Shown here one piece after another: positions 46,598 through 59,998 of a stretch of 64,000 bases of DNA. Made by a program: the position numbers and the translations under genes. The stretch's first letter is position 1, and the number at the start of each line of letters is the position of its first letter. The stretch is from Batillaria attramentaria (taxonomy: Eukaryota > Mollusca > Gastropoda > Batillariidae): NCBI GenBank assembly GCA_018292915.2, contig JACVVK020000018.1:800001-864000 (forward strand). The letters run 5' to 3'. Below the pieces are notes generated by a model. That model worked only from the letters and a program-made list of their open reading frames with translations. It was not told the origin of the DNA and made no database searches.

Positions 46598-48023
46598 CTG
46601 AAACAGCAAAGAAATATAACATTCACAAATGACAGAAATTTACAATAGTGCAGGAACATATATGCACAACAAAAATGAAAGCGCTAAATCAGTGACACAC
46701 TATAGAATTTTGGCATGACTTGATTCTAAGAACTGTTTGGAAGAAATATAGATCCACAGAGGCAGCGTGATATGCGGAGTTACTTTCAAATTGTGATTAC
46801 TCCAAAATTGCATGAAGAAGTTGTACTTGCAGCTGCATGACAAAGAATTTAAAATTTAGCACGCCGCAAAAATTGTGTAGGTGCGAGCTGCCCATCATGC
46901 ATTTCATGCACGTGGGCTATTGCCACAGAGGAACTGACTGTGGTGTCTGGAAGTCTGTACTGAAAATATCTACCTGCCATGGGTTTCAAATTTCTGTGTA
47001 TCTGATTCAAAGAGCTCAATAAGACTAAAAGACATGTGACAGCATCACACCTACACTACAGTGCTTATAAATTTTATGTGTGATATATAATTATACACTC
47101 CACAAAGACAGAAATGATTTTCTGAATGGAAGTGCCTGAGAACTTCTGCTCATTCTGGCTAGAGCAGGACTTAAAATAGTATAACATTGTGCATAAAATA
47201 AAATAGTAGCTTGCTTAGTCAGCTATACAGCAATACTATACTTTGGAGTGAGAACTGTAGACAAGTATCATTCCTATCAATCACAGTGGTATATGGTATG
47301 GTATGGTATGGTAGACTTCTCCTCGGCGCACATATCCATCTCTGCTGAAATGCTCACGGCGCCGCAGGGCTGGAGGACGAAGCAGTGAAAGCCTGCTGCC
47401 GCTAAGCGCTACTTTATGTGCAAACCTCCACCCTGCTATTCACTCTGGTGGGCGCGACAGTATTTCTGTTTACCACAGTGCCAGAGAAGACCAAGGAAAC
47501 AGCGGTTCCCAATCGACCCAAGGGAGACTGTCAGTGTCCTCCCATCAGTCCTTTTCTTGTAAACAGATAGGTCCACTTTGAAATCCAACAGAGACTGAGT
47601 TGCAGCTGTTCTGTTTGCCAAGGCTTTCAAGGTTCTGTGCCTAGTAATACTGGTACATCTGTGCACAATGTTTTAACATAAACTAGCAAGTGCACAGCAG
47701 TGATCACAAGACTGTAGACTGCTGTGGTACAAAGTAAAAAACAAGACAACAGATCACAGATATGTCGTAGCATATCACGTGTGCTTTTTCAGGGGGCTAG
47801 TGCTTATGAGCACAACAGTCAACACAGAAACTGATAGACATACTGTTGCACGAGCCATGTCTTATCAGAACCACTAGACCTATTCTGTCTTGTCATGGGC
47901 TACTCTTTATCTGTTGAAGGCCCTGTGAAATTCATATTTTATCTCAGACTCTTTCCAGGTCTAAAAAAAAAAACAAAAAAAAACAAAAAAACGACGAAGC
48001 TCACAAACCAAATATTTACCCCC

Positions 48024-48054
<31 letters not shown>

Positions 48055-48194
48055 AAAAAAAAAATAAAAAAAATCAGAGAACATGACAGCAGTTGGCCAT
48101 GCCGTATGAAAATTTTTGTTTTACACATTAGCCAATGGTAAAAAATAGAAAAAGACAAAAAGCTGCTGCTGTTGATAAGAAGGCTTCATATTTT

Positions 48195-48254
<60 letters not shown>

Positions 48255-48968
48255 AATGCCGCCTTCGCAAGCTTCCCAAGCTGTTTGCACAGCTACTTTG
48301 CTACATATATGTAAACGTTATGAGGAACACAGGGTAACTGACTGTAAATTATAATGTAAATCGTTTATTCTGTAACATCTGTTGCAGGTGGGCACAGCAG
48401 CTCAACCAGCCAAACTGGTAAGGAGTGCACAGCTGTGCATGCCTCAAATACATAACATTTTGTGTAGGGCATTAATGGTGATTAAATTTCTTTAGCCTGA
48501 ATCAATGAAGATACATGCCATACAACTACTGCAAGGCTTCCTTCTAATCTGAAGAGAACTGCAGACAGTAGCTCTCTAGGTGCCATAAATTGGACCTCCA
48601 TATATATATATATATATGGTCAAGAGTACAGAGTTGAGTCTAGTGAGTGTGACATGAGTACCCAGTTTTCAGCAAAGTGATAAACAAACTATTTTATATG
48701 AATTTGGTGTGTCTTGTCATGAGCAATCTTCACCGTATCTGATTTTCTCATACAAGTTGTCGATTGCCCGTATTTGAAGAAATAAGTTGTGAGTTTGTAC
48801 ATAACATTAAACACCGTCACAATTTTGCAGACTTGAAATTTCAAGGCAAAAACAAACCAGTGATGTTTGCATTTTGTGTTTTTATTTTGAAGGCTTAACC
48901 TTCAGCAATATCACAAAAGAGAATGAAAGACTCACTAGATGCAAAGAAATGCAATGAAAAAGTGGTGT

Positions 48969-51010
48969 GAACATAACTTTACGTCAAGCGGCATGTTAAA
49001 CTGAAATGAGCACCATTATGACAGAGTACTGATACTGTTTGGTCAATAAAACCTTCTTAAGAACACTGTTTGGGTTACTCAATAATAATGTAGTGCAATA
49101 CATGAACAATAATAAATGATACGTAAACAGAAATGGATTCAAATGTTTCTGGTTTTCTGCTTGACGGAACATGTCAATAAAACACTTTAAAAAGCTAAAC
49201 ATTTTATTCCAGTTATTATTGTTTCCCAGTAAAATTAAAGACCGACCCTTGAAATACAGTGTACATGCAAAAACAAAAATAACAGTTGCTACTTCACTGT
49301 GTCCCTGAATATAGTGATCAAAGAAAGAACTGAGCATGCTTAAACATAACATTACAACATGACAGACTCATTCCAAACTTTTAAAGTCACACAGAAGGAA
49401 AAGGTACAAAAAAATATATTACCAGTGACTTTGTTTTTATGGTAAATACACCTTAGTCACACAAAAGTGTATCTGACAGATTTAACACATGAATTATTAC
49501 CATATCCAGCTGTCTGAACATAACTTGACACACTTGAACACAACATTACACTGTGACAGACAAATTTCAGATAGCTAAAGTCAACCAGAAGGAAAAAGAA
49601 CAAAACATATCAGTTGTAGTAGGTGTGGTTCAATGGGAGGTACTCTTTAACCCCCTCAAAGTATGATTTTAAGCTTAATCCCATAGATAATTGCTATCTC
49701 AAGCTACATGAATGTAACTTTACGCAACTTCGAACATAACACTACACTGTGACAGACTCATTTGAGACTGTCAAAATCAAACAAGAGGAAATGGAACAAA
49801 AAAATGTATTACCAGGAAGTGTGCTTTAATCGAAGGTACACATTCTCTTCACAAAAATATGATTTAAAAGCATAATAAAATTGTTAACTGTCATTATCAA
49901 GTTGCTGGAACTTAACTTGACAAACACTCATGCAACAGCTTTCACTCAAACACACACAGGGATGATGCATACAAACTGCTATAATCAAGAAGGGGCTCAC
50001 AGCATAGGAAATAGTGAATACCTATCATTTTTCAGTACAGCAAAGGAAAAAAATGTAACCTTTGACTGAACATAACTTGAAACCCACTGTTTGTGTATAA
50101 AGTTGTGTTCAAACACAAACAGCTCCTGCACATTTTCTATTGGTGTGATCCTGGAAAAAAAAACCACAGTCATGAATAAAAACACATAATTTCGCTGTCC
50201 TCTATTTCTGGCCATTAAAAAAATGATGGAATGCCCAAGTTGTTGTTTGTACATAATATAACAACTGCATGAATCTGGGTACGGTGTGTAAGGTTAACTT
50301 CAATAAACAAACAGATGAACACACACAAATGTGTTTGAATGGAAATTTTCAAGACTCCAGGGAGAAAAATTATTCCAAAGATGTTTAGCAGGATATTTTA
50401 TTTTTGTTTGGTGCTAGACTTGTCGTCGTATGAGTTTGAACATAATGCTGACGACCTTCGTTTGTGAGTAAAGTTGTGTTCAAACCAGAGACATCTGAAA
50501 TTTTACATAAGAAAGCTTTACTCCCCGCAAAGGATCTTTTTCCGAGTAGCTTTCCACCTAAAAATACCTAAGGCATTCATTGTTTGTTGCTGAATACACA
50601 ACTTTTGTAACAGAGTCATGAACATAACGTTTACAACCTAAACCACAAATGTCTCCACGGCTGTATCGATTAGAATCACGACAAGGATTAACATCCACAC
50701 GCTGGTGATACCAATCACCACACTAACATCGAGTTTACCATTGCCGCTGTTGTCAGCAGTATTCCAAAATGCACAAGAACACAGACTCTTTGTGTTTATT
50801 CACTTTTTGCTGCTGAGTTGACTAGATTTGTCTGAAGATAACACTTAACACTTAAAACTTACCCTCGGGATTATCGGCTGCCTCCTCCAGTGACGGTTAT
50901 CAAAGTCATCGGCTCAAAGAAATCATGCTTCCAGCTTGTGTTTGAAACGGCCGCTGGTTGAATTTATCTCATACCCGAGTGTACCGATCGATTTCTTCTC
51001 GCGTGAACAT
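48969..51010. repeat. Degenerate about-190-bp tandem array (GAACATAAC repeat)
   Basis: GAACATAAC or near variants recur at 48969, 49167, 49343, 49516, 49536, 49732, 50068, about 50436, 50620 and 51004, with weaker copies near 50246 and 50831. The best units (49343-49800) share AACATTACACTGTGACAGAC, then AGTCA and AGAAGGAAAA blocks. Spacing is mostly 160-200 bp. Confidence 0.65.
50863..50960 (-). promoter_or_regulatory. Possible PP2C 5' untranslated exon and promoter
   Basis: On the minus strand a CpG-containing stretch ends in GAGG/GTAAGT, the strongest donor in this interval, and the first PP2C coding exon requires an upstream exon. This is position and splice-signal inference only. Confidence 0.3.
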
Positions 51011-53725
51011 AACAGTAAAATTAACACACCGTCGGGTCTTCGAAATCAACACGAAGTTTCTTTTCAACAACACGAGATATATCGGTGTTCTTCCATGAAA
51101 AATAAAGAGTGAAAAAACGATGTTGAGATTATGCAAGTTAGGTATTTCGCAGGACAAAAGTACGTTCGACCTCGGTGGTCGATGTTGATCATCGGAAGTT
51201 TACAACGACGTTATGTCCAAACGTGCCTACATTTTCAGTCATTTTTCTAAAAAACGGAAAATATTTGACACCTGCCAGTATGCCGACTGAAATAAAGGCA
51301 GTTTTGAGCATTTGGAGACAGCAAATGTGTTCACTGACCGTTCTCCATGTTTCTCAAAATAACACTTCAGCGATCGCAAGTACTTTCTGTCACGTTTTTC
51401 TTCCACTGCAATCACCGATTTTTCGCCAAAAACCCAGAGTTTTAAACGCAAGAAGTAAATGTACCACATCCAATTCTCACTGTTTGAAACTCTGATTTAT
51501 ACTGAACAAGTGAGCCAAAGTAGACAACTGTGCATGCCTTTTAAACAAATTTGTAGCATCATTCATGTGAATGGGTAGCCATTTTGAGCACTCGACTCAC
51601 CTCTGTACTCTTGACCATATACATGTGACAAAACATGTTCATGTGAGTTCAAAAGGGAATCCATATTTTGGGAACTATAAACCTAAAAGTGATACTAGTA
51701 CTACTGATCCGACAGGCAAGTAACAAGCTGACTACTAAAATCAGTGCTACCTCACGTATTCCATTTAAGCGAGTGTGGGGTGAGGGTGATGCCGAGTAGT
51801 GTTCCCGATTACGAACAGGTGTGCGTATTTGTATGCACAAAACTCACAAATTTGAGAACAGCGCTTCACAGGGGACGCACATTTCTGGTCTTGCTGCGAC
51901 AGTATTTTTCCAACAAAAAGCGGTCTGTAACTTAACCAGCAGCAGCCACTCGCAGCATCACATTTCTACTGAGCCATTGTGCATAACAGACAGAATCTGA
52001 CTGGATTAAGCACTCTGGGACTCATTCTGTCCAATCATAATGCTCTATTTGGTAAGCGTGCAGGTTCCTCGCCTTGCTGATTCACTATGGCTGACAATTA
52101 TAAGCTACAATTCACATGTATGTCCCAAGGACCCTTGTATTTTCGAATCACAGTGAACACAGCTGAAAATTCTTGATCCCTTTCATCATATTTCACAACA
52201 CAAGCAATGGATCAACAGTATTTTTCCCTTTGCCAACATTCATGAGGTCAGATGCTTCATATATATATATATATATATATATACCCTGTCTGTAAAAGCC
52301 AATGGTGCCTGCTGGATCATAAACAGTTTAAATGGATAAATACAGGGCTTCCCAGGCCTGTGTCATGCTGTCACGACTAAGTGCCACAAAACGAACAGGT
52401 CTCAATTACCTGCAGCGACTTTTATGAGTATGACCTCACTAGCTGCACTGAGTACACCTGACCTTGTTCAGGGCTGTAGCATTAATGGAAGCCCTAACAT
52501 CGCTGGAGCAAATTAAGGCAACAGATCAATAGAAACAGTGTTGAAACTTGATCATACATGTTAGGTATATGAGGCTGACCTATGAGTATGAGTGTAGTCA
52601 TGCAGTCCTGTACAGGTTGCCCGGGAGGAAACATCTTCTATTATATTATGATCACTCATTTACCGGAACAGTTGCATTATCATACATGTACAGAACCAGC
52701 AAATGCAAAGTGTTCTTTGCATCTGCACATTCACACCATTAGACCTGTGCATACCCTGCCATACTGAGCATACACAGGCAGTACATTTGCTGCAATGCAT
52801 TGCTGACTGATCTGTGCTAGCTCCAGGGTATGTAAATGGAGGCAATTCTGATAAGCTGGAGCATGCATAATCTGACCCATGCAACCCCTTTGTATGAACT
52901 GTGGTATTTGTAGTGTTGCTAACTGTATAGTATAATTATGTATATATTGTAAAGTATGCATCCTGCAGAACGGTCAGACCCGGACTGAATTAAAATAACC
53001 AAAAGCACCTCTCCAAAAAGTAAAGAGCTGTCAAATGGTCCTTTTCTGGTCCTGTTGCAAGGACTGAAGAAGAGGACACTGAAGAATCTATCAAACCAAC
53101 GTCCATTACAAAATCGATGACATTCTGAAGAAAGATCATGTAACTGGGGTTAGCACTGAACAGAAACGTACATAAACAATTATAATGTGTATCTGCTGGT
53201 CTGTTCCTACGGAAAGACGAGTCTGCACGAAGCTGGTCAAGAAACTAAGCTATGAAGGACACACTCAGGTCCGTCAGTAATTTGGAAATCTTATCGCACA
53301 ACGACAGCATGTCCAACTGCAAGAAATAAATAGGAAATACTAAAGAGAAACAAATTACCGGTTGCAGGGCTGAAGATACGGCGTGGGCGTTACAAAAAAT
53401 CACATTGACACATGAAACAAGTTGGGATCCCAAGCGTTGACACCGAAACTGTGAATGGATTACAAGCCGCACAACAGCCAACAACAAACTTACAAATGCG
53501 CCGACAAATAGATCCCTACTACATGAAGAATAATACAAAATCGGCCAGTAAGTATTTTGGTTGTGTTGTAGCGTCCCTGAAACATGCTTTTACACCAGGC
53601 AGCGCATTATCCCAGAGTTAATTTTGCTAAAAATAAGATCGAAGCTGCAGACTACGAATAGCAGTTGTCTATGCGCACGTCAGGCGTGATGAGAAACGAC
53701 AGTTCCTATGCGCACACCACAGCAA

Positions 53726-53830
53726 TGCGGGTGGTTGGGGGTTTAACGTCCTTTTCCACCACATACGGGTGATATCAAAGACGGGGCAACGATGAAAAAG
53801 CCAGCACAAATATTTGGCCCCAGCCGGAAT
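53726..53830 (-). mobile_element. SINE family 3 remnant, minus strand
   Basis: GTTTAACGTCCTTTTCCACC, ATACGGGTGATATCAAAGAC and GGGGCAACGATGAAAAAGCC then AGCACAAATATTTGGCCCCA are the inverted body of family 3; the head is lost. Confidence 0.78.
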
Positions 53831-54617
53831 ACGACAGTAATGCACAGTATATAATAATCAGTGTACTAAGAAGACTGAGACGCTTATCTGCCCATGTTTA
53901 ATAAAAATAACAAAAGTAAAATAAATGTGGAAAAAATTACCCCATCCCAACAGCAGCAGCAACAGTAATGACAAACCAATCTGAAGTTCTACTCAGTGAT
54001 TAAAACTTCAAATCAGTCTTTAGAAAAATCCATTGGATGGTCAACTGTCTCTGCAGCGGTTTCACCAAAGAACTTAACAACAGCAACACTGAACAACAAC
54101 AACAACAACAACGAAAGCCAGCCAAACAAACAAATAACACTTGCAGATACAACAAACAAAACTTCTTTTTCCTATTATAGTTGTCCCGGCCAGAGACATA
54201 ATGTCTCTGTCCCGGCAGACTGAAGGAACAACACACTGATGAACAAGGAATTTAGATGATTTGTGACATGGCTAATAAGGGGCTTTTGTTCATGACTATG
54301 CATCCTCAGTATGACACTGTCAAAATAATTGATAGGTCTACTGTGACTGTGACACAAAGCGGGCTACTGCAGTTGCTGGAGAGCCAGTTTAGATAATGGA
54401 CTACATATAAATAATGAAGACTGCCTATATATAGAACCATCGAGATGTTTTCCCAAGGAAAAAAAAAAAGGCCACACCCGTGTATATATACCCCGCCCCC
54501 CTCCCCCCCCCCCCCCCGTTCGGCCCAGAAGCGGTTTTTGCGCTCGTTCCGTGCATACAGACGTAAACGCTGAGCTGACGGACATGCGGCAGCGTTCAAA
54601 TAGACTGCGGGTTGCTA

Positions 54618-55423
54618 GTCAACTCGGCCCTTGCAAAGTCGGCCAACTAACAACTCGTTCCATTTCAAAATCCGGTCGGCCCAATTTCAAGTAAGGTCGG
54701 CCCAAGTCATGGTCAGGTCGGCCGACTTTCCTTTTTCAATTGTTTTGTGCAGGTGACCATCACCCCATCCCCCTCCATAGATTACATCTCCTCAGCCAGT
54801 TTTTCTTTCTTCCCTTCATCAATTTCAGCCTATGAGACTCTGAGTTATTTTCAGACACTGGCAGTCCACTGACTGCGAGCCGGATACTACTTAGTCGGTG
54901 GTATGGTTTTTCCCATTCCCAGACCACAATGACATAAAAAGAGAAAGAGTAACAACTTGGACACATTCTATTGTTCTCGATGAACAGTCCATAACTGAAC
55001 CAGAGCATGTAACCCCTCATGAACATTCATGTACAGATGATATACGCAATTACTGACACCCGGCTATCATGCAGGATCCCACCTCCCCAACCCCCAACAA
55101 TAACAAGACTGATACAAAGTATTGACTGAAGCCAACAAAATTTGTAACTGACAAATAATGAAATATCAAAGGGCATCTAGTAGCCGAGAAACTGACAACT
55201 TTATGGCGGGACGGGGCAGACTCATGATTTCGCTGCGCGCAGCAGCAAATTTCAGAGAAAAAAAAAGACTGTGGCGTTTCTCCAGACAAATACATACTTT
55301 CACGTACACTTTTTGTACGTACACAATGGTGTAACGAAATCTGCGTCATAGACACCTTACGTGCACATTACGCTGCTGCGGGTTTTTTTTTTTGGCGGGA
55401 GTTGTGCGACCCTGACGTCAGTG

Positions 55424-55466
<43 letters not shown>

Positions 55467-55503
55467 GTCCGTGTGTGTGTGTGGGTCCGTGTGTGTGTGC
55501 AAC

Positions 55504-55538
<35 letters not shown>

Positions 55539-56457
55539 TTTTGAAAGTTCATCCAATTATACTGAATAGGTTCGTAGCACAGCTCTGTAGCTCTGACAGA
55601 TTTTGTGCAAAAACAACAACAACAACAACAACTACTTGCAAAAAAAAAAAAAAAAATCTGCGGTAGGGGTCGTTTGCGTATCAGTATAAGGCCGAGTATC
55701 CTTCAAATTTCTCATCATCCCGGCCGATTTTTGTCACGTGTGACAACTGCACATATGACAGGAACTACTGTGACTGCACTGTTATATCTTGAATATTCAG
55801 AATAACAGAAATTTTAGCTACTAGTAAAAAACAGTTATTCTTCAAGTTCCTGCGAGAAGCACCGACCCAAAGAGTTCCAATTTTGCGATTTCTTAAGAAC
55901 AGTCCAAGGTATTCAACTCCATGTTCCACCACTGAGTCCTCTAAATCTTCCAGATTTCTTCCAGATTTTATGTAAAAATTAATTCAGTTAGGGAAGGCAC
56001 AAAAAGCACTGACCAACAGGGATATCACAAGACATGAACAAGCATGCTCTGCCAGACGACGTTCGTGAGGCTGAACTTGAATTTGGGGAAAAAACCCAGC
56101 GGGAACAGTAAACATACAAAATAACTGAAGTTTGGAGAAACAACTTTATGGGATGGGGCCATTCCTCCTCACTGAGTTCTATGATTCTCTAAATCAGTGT
56201 AACTGACTTCAAGTGAGTCAGTCTCAGCCGTGCCATATCAGTCATCAAGTATTTGAACAAAATTGGTGCAACACATTATTCTCCTATCTGTTGTGAACTT
56301 TAGTTTACAATTTCAAAGCTTAATTTTAATATTATTCACCAGGTGACGGGACCGCCAAACCGATTAAAAGAAAGAAAAAAAAAATGACAAATCGGCCTGA
56401 CTTTTGATGACCGAGTAAGTTGGCCGAGTTTGAAATGGGGCGAGTTGACCTAATGCC
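54618..56457. mobile_element. 1.85-kb element with inverted terminal repeats
   Basis: The left end TAGTCAACTCGGCCC with GTCGGCCAACTAACAACTCG is matched, inverted, by CGAGTAAGTTGGCCGAGTTT and GGGCGAGTTGACCTA at 56415-56457. The repeat spans about 40 bp with gaps. The subterminal region holds several GGTCGGCC motifs. I could not find a clean TSD or a transposase. Ends about 295 bp before the SMIM20 start codon. Confidence 0.55.
55426..55537. repeat. Compound (GT)n microsatellite
   Basis: (GT)n at 55426-55463 and 55505-55537 separated by GGGTCCGTGTGTG-type units. Confidence 0.92.
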
Positions 56458-56751
56458 AGATTGCGTATGGATACACTCATCAGTGGAGTGATGTCACAAA
56501 TAAGAAAACTTACGAAAAAAATCACAGGAATGTATGAAAGTCCATCAGAAATCTCTTGAGCTAGTTATTCAACACCTCATGTACGAAAAACAATGCAAAA
56601 ACTCATAAACGTAATTTTAGTCTTTCCGGTCTAAGGGACGTAAATCGTTTGTTTAATTTTGAGTAGTGTCCCTTAGACCAGCTTTCTGATCAAGGTCGGC
56701 TGCTAAACGCCACATTCAAGTGATTATTTTCGCACAACAAAGAATGAAAAC

Positions 56752-56866
56752 ATGTCTATGGCGACTCGCTGGCGGTCTTTGGTAGCAATCGGCGCTGTTA
56801 TTGGTGGCATAGCTATCGCAACATATCCAATCATCGTTGCTCCTTACATGAATCCAGACCCATGGA
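56752..56866 (+). CDS. SMIM20: SMIM20 exon 1: transmembrane segment
   Basis: 115 nt; encodes MSMATRWRSLVAIGAVIGGI then AIATYPIIVAPYMNPDPW and one base; donor GTAAGT. Confidence 0.9.
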
Positions 56867-57896
56867 GTAAGTCATACGACTCGGCATGCTGTGTGGTGAC
56901 GAAATGGTCACTATACATAATGTTTTTTGGGGGTAATTGGTTACCTAACTCAAAATCTCAGTCAGTGTAGATTAAAGGGTAAAGACATTGGTGGTAAACA
57001 GTGGTCGGGGGCCATCTGTCCGTTTCTGGCAAAGCAGATACCTGAGGTATAATATATTCATAATCCTGCAAATACTTTGACAGTTACGATTCACAAACAC
57101 GCATGAAGTGAGATTTCAAGTGTTGGAGACTGCAAATTACAATGCTGTGTTTGCACTGAGCTGTTCTGTGTGCATAATGCTATTACTAATAGCTCCATTT
57201 GGTGCTTCATATTTGTAGGAGAGCAGCAGAAGGCGAACAGAGAGGGCCTCGACAGGGAGAAGATTCAACCAGGGGGTAAGACTGACATTTGATAAGTAAG
57301 CAGTTTGCAATGTGTATTTTCCAATCAGGATGCTTGATGAGAATGTGAAGATCCTTGCTGGTGCAAACTGTACATCCATCATCTGCCTGTTTCTGTTGAT
57401 GCAATAACTGTTACAGATTTCATGGCCATGAGTACATGTCAGGTGAAAACACATCATCAAGATAAAACGTGTGTAAACTGAAACCTGCATTTGCATAGCT
57501 AGTTTCTGGTTAACTCTCTCTATGCTGACAGACGGTTGCTTCTCTTTGACTGGCAGAAACCTGTTTTGCTAGCACTGTATTTAGTTCCTCACTTTATGAT
57601 GTCATGACTGAGAATATTTAAAATGAGAAAGTTGGTGATCCCGTAAATCGAACCTCTGCAGTTAAGCAGTGTGAAAGCAAGGGTCCCAGTTGGGGACTTT
57701 AGCATAGAGAGAGTTAATACCTCCTTCACGCAACTAAGGTGAAACAAGTCCTAGGCAGGATTTGCCTGTGTGTGTGTGTGGAACTGTAGAGTGTATTCTG
57801 CAGACTCGGTAAATGAAGGATACCTGTAAATAAATTTCTGTTTTACCTATTTCTGCAGGTATGAATGTGTGGACAGATCCGTTTGCAAGGAAATGA
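56752..57896 (+). CDS. SMIM20: Small integral membrane protein 20 (MITRAC7 / phoenixin precursor family)
   Basis: Small mitochondrial inner-membrane protein that stabilises newly made COX1 in the MITRAC assembly intermediate of cytochrome c oxidase (known for vertebrate SMIM20). Exons 56752-56866, 57219-57275 and 57859-57896 sum to 210 nt, 69 residues; human SMIM20 has 67. One transmembrane span at about residues 9-27 (LVAIGAVIGGIAIATYPII) follows MSMATRWRS. Next come a PYMNP turn, a soluble EQQKANREGLDREK segment and the C-terminus IQPGGMNVWTDPFARK. The last part aligns with QPPGLKVWSDPFGRK of the vertebrate protein; Gly before the final RK is replaced by Ala. ATG at 56758 is an alternative start. 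Splice sites GTAAGT/TTTGTAG and GTAAGA/TTCTGCAG keep the frame. About 290 bp upstream lies an inverted-repeat element. Confidence 0.9.
57219..57275 (+). CDS. SMIM20: SMIM20 exon 2
   Basis: 57 nt, phase 1 at both ends; encodes REQQKANREGLDREKIQPG. Donor GTAAGA. Confidence 0.9.
57859..57896 (+). CDS. SMIM20: SMIM20 exon 3: C-terminus
   Basis: 38 nt; completes Gly and encodes MNVWTDPFARK then TGA 57894-57896. The VW-DPF core is the family hallmark. Confidence 0.9.
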
Positions 57897-59957
57897 TGCA
57901 AGACATGACCAGCGACTGTTGTAACCATCACAACGGGGACATCTACTGCATTTATAGTGTGCAGTCGGACAAGTGGACGCCGACTGTACCCAAAGAAGAA
58001 TGGCAGGGAGAATCCAGTTCCACTTTGCCGTTTCTAATGGTCTTTTGCTGAACTGTTGCCAATAGGGTCTCTGATAATGCAAGTTTTGATAAGTGGTTAA
58101 TTTTCCAAGGTTTGTTAGGGATCCCTCATTGGCTTAAGATTGCTGTAAGAAGTCAGGTTGGAAACTTAGACTTCACTACACTGAAATTCACAGTTTAGCT
58201 TATATAAATTTCTGTCACATAAGAGTACTCTTTCTCTTATATTTCTGTGATACGTAGCCTGAGGTGTGAAAAAGCAAACAAACAAACACATAACAGTATT
58301 TTGACATCATTCAGAGTAACTAAACACATTTTGGTGAGCCAGCTCTGTTTTCAGCAGGAAGAACCTACATGTCATTGATTTGGCAGGCAGTTGGGTCCTT
58401 TTTCTATTAAAACTCTGGTGTTCATGCGAGCACGATTTTTGTAGCCACCTTCTTTACCAGACTTTTAGTTCATGTCATGTGATTTGTAGTCAGTATTTTC
58501 GACAGGAAATACACCGTTTCTGGTGACAATGGAGGTGGCATGCAGTGTTCCTGGTGACACAGTATGCCACATTGCCAAAACCATACATTAGTGACCATTT
58601 CAGGGTTAGTAGGGGTGGAAGACTGTTTGCGCCATTGCTTGTTTTGGTCTGCATTTCTGTGACTGTTTATGTGTGAAATGTGTACATATATAAGTGCAAG
58701 ATGTGTGATGCTTCTCTGAAAGATTTCTGGATCTAGATAATTGCAAGAAGACTTTGTCATTTGTAGCACAGTTTGTACAGGTACTTGTGTGTGTGTGTGT
58801 GTATGTGTGAAAAGGTGGTCTTTTGTCTAGTAAAGGTGTTCAGCCAAACTTGCTTGGATTGTCATAATCAATAATGAGAACTCCTGTGAATGTGGAAATA
58901 CAGTTACACAATTTATTCACTGATTTGTGACAGTGACTGGGGAAAAATCGCCATGAATCTTTTCCCTCGAGTCTTATTACCTCTAATTTTGAGGGCACTG
59001 AATTAATTTGCTGTGGTTGATGTACGTGTATAGTGCCTTTGCAGAAAAACTGCACTGTGTTTCGTCATGATCACCAACCAACGACAGGGTTTTCTTTTAC
59101 ATTGTCAAATAATGTGTCCGAGTCAAGAGACCCAACCAACCTCCATTTCTGTTTCGGTGTTTCTGCCACCAATGACTCTGCACCCTATGGGTTACCAGTG
59201 AACCGTGATGAAAAAAGTACAGAATTGAGCTCATAAAAGGCCTCCGTGAGGCTTTCCAACATATTCATCATCATACATATGTATTCACACTGGCCCATTG
59301 ATTATGATATATTTGAATGTTGCATGTGCATGTTCTGTGAAATCCACATGAATTTCAAAAGAAGAAGAGAGAAACTGCTTTTTCTTTCCTGGGTGCTAAA
59401 AAAACTGGACATCTTGGGATCAATTACGGGCAGTTTATATATAAATCAAATGTCATAAACTCTAAGTGTAGGAATTAAGAACAAGAGGTCTGTGTGGTAG
59501 ATGGTGTATGGCGCACGCCCTGCTGTCCTGACTTTCCCTGCTTTCAAACAATTATAGAAAATGGGCAGTTTGATTGAATTCACACAAAACACTGCACGCA
59601 CAGAATGAAAGCTAGACTAAACACAAAACAACAAAAAACATTTCTACCGGGCTCTCTGAAAGCGGCACATCTTTTAGTGTTACAGAGTCTTACAAAAGTG
59701 TATAGTTACAGAAATAACTACAAAAAAGTTTTTTTTTCCACAGGCGCAATATTCCTGTAAATGTACAGCCTGTATAGGTGGTCGCCAATAGATGAAGACT
59801 GTCAGAAAACATCAGTCAACCATTGGGCATTATGAAATTGTGGATATGGTTTCTGTCAAACCAAACCGGCTCGACCAAACTGGCCCACCAGTACACCACC
59901 AAATTCATACCCAATTTCTCTCTCTCTCTCCCCCACTCTCTCCCCCACTCTCTCTCT

Positions 59958-59998
<41 letters not shown>

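Larger units (their letters stand above)
46598..56751. other. Region between divergent PP2C and SMIM20 genes
   Basis: 10.2 kb. It should hold the PP2C 5' UTR exon(s) and both promoters. A strong minus-strand donor (GTAAGT) lies at 50862-50857, a possible end of the PP2C first exon. Otherwise: a (TATGG)n run near 47290-47312, poly-C/poly-A at 48020-48064, (GT)n at 48199-48252, a degenerate tandem array at 48969-51010, a SINE family 3 remnant and a 1.85-kb inverted-repeat element. No coding exon is recognised. Confidence 0.55.

Noticed and set aside
47300..47650. CpG-containing stretch with GCGCCGCAGGGCTGGAGGA that looked like an exon
   Set aside because: No open frame with splice sites matches a known protein, and it begins next to a (TATGG)n run; more likely a repeat.
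53412..53621. 69-codon open frame on the + strand
   Set aside because: No recognisable domain and no support from splice sites or context; length is expected by chance.
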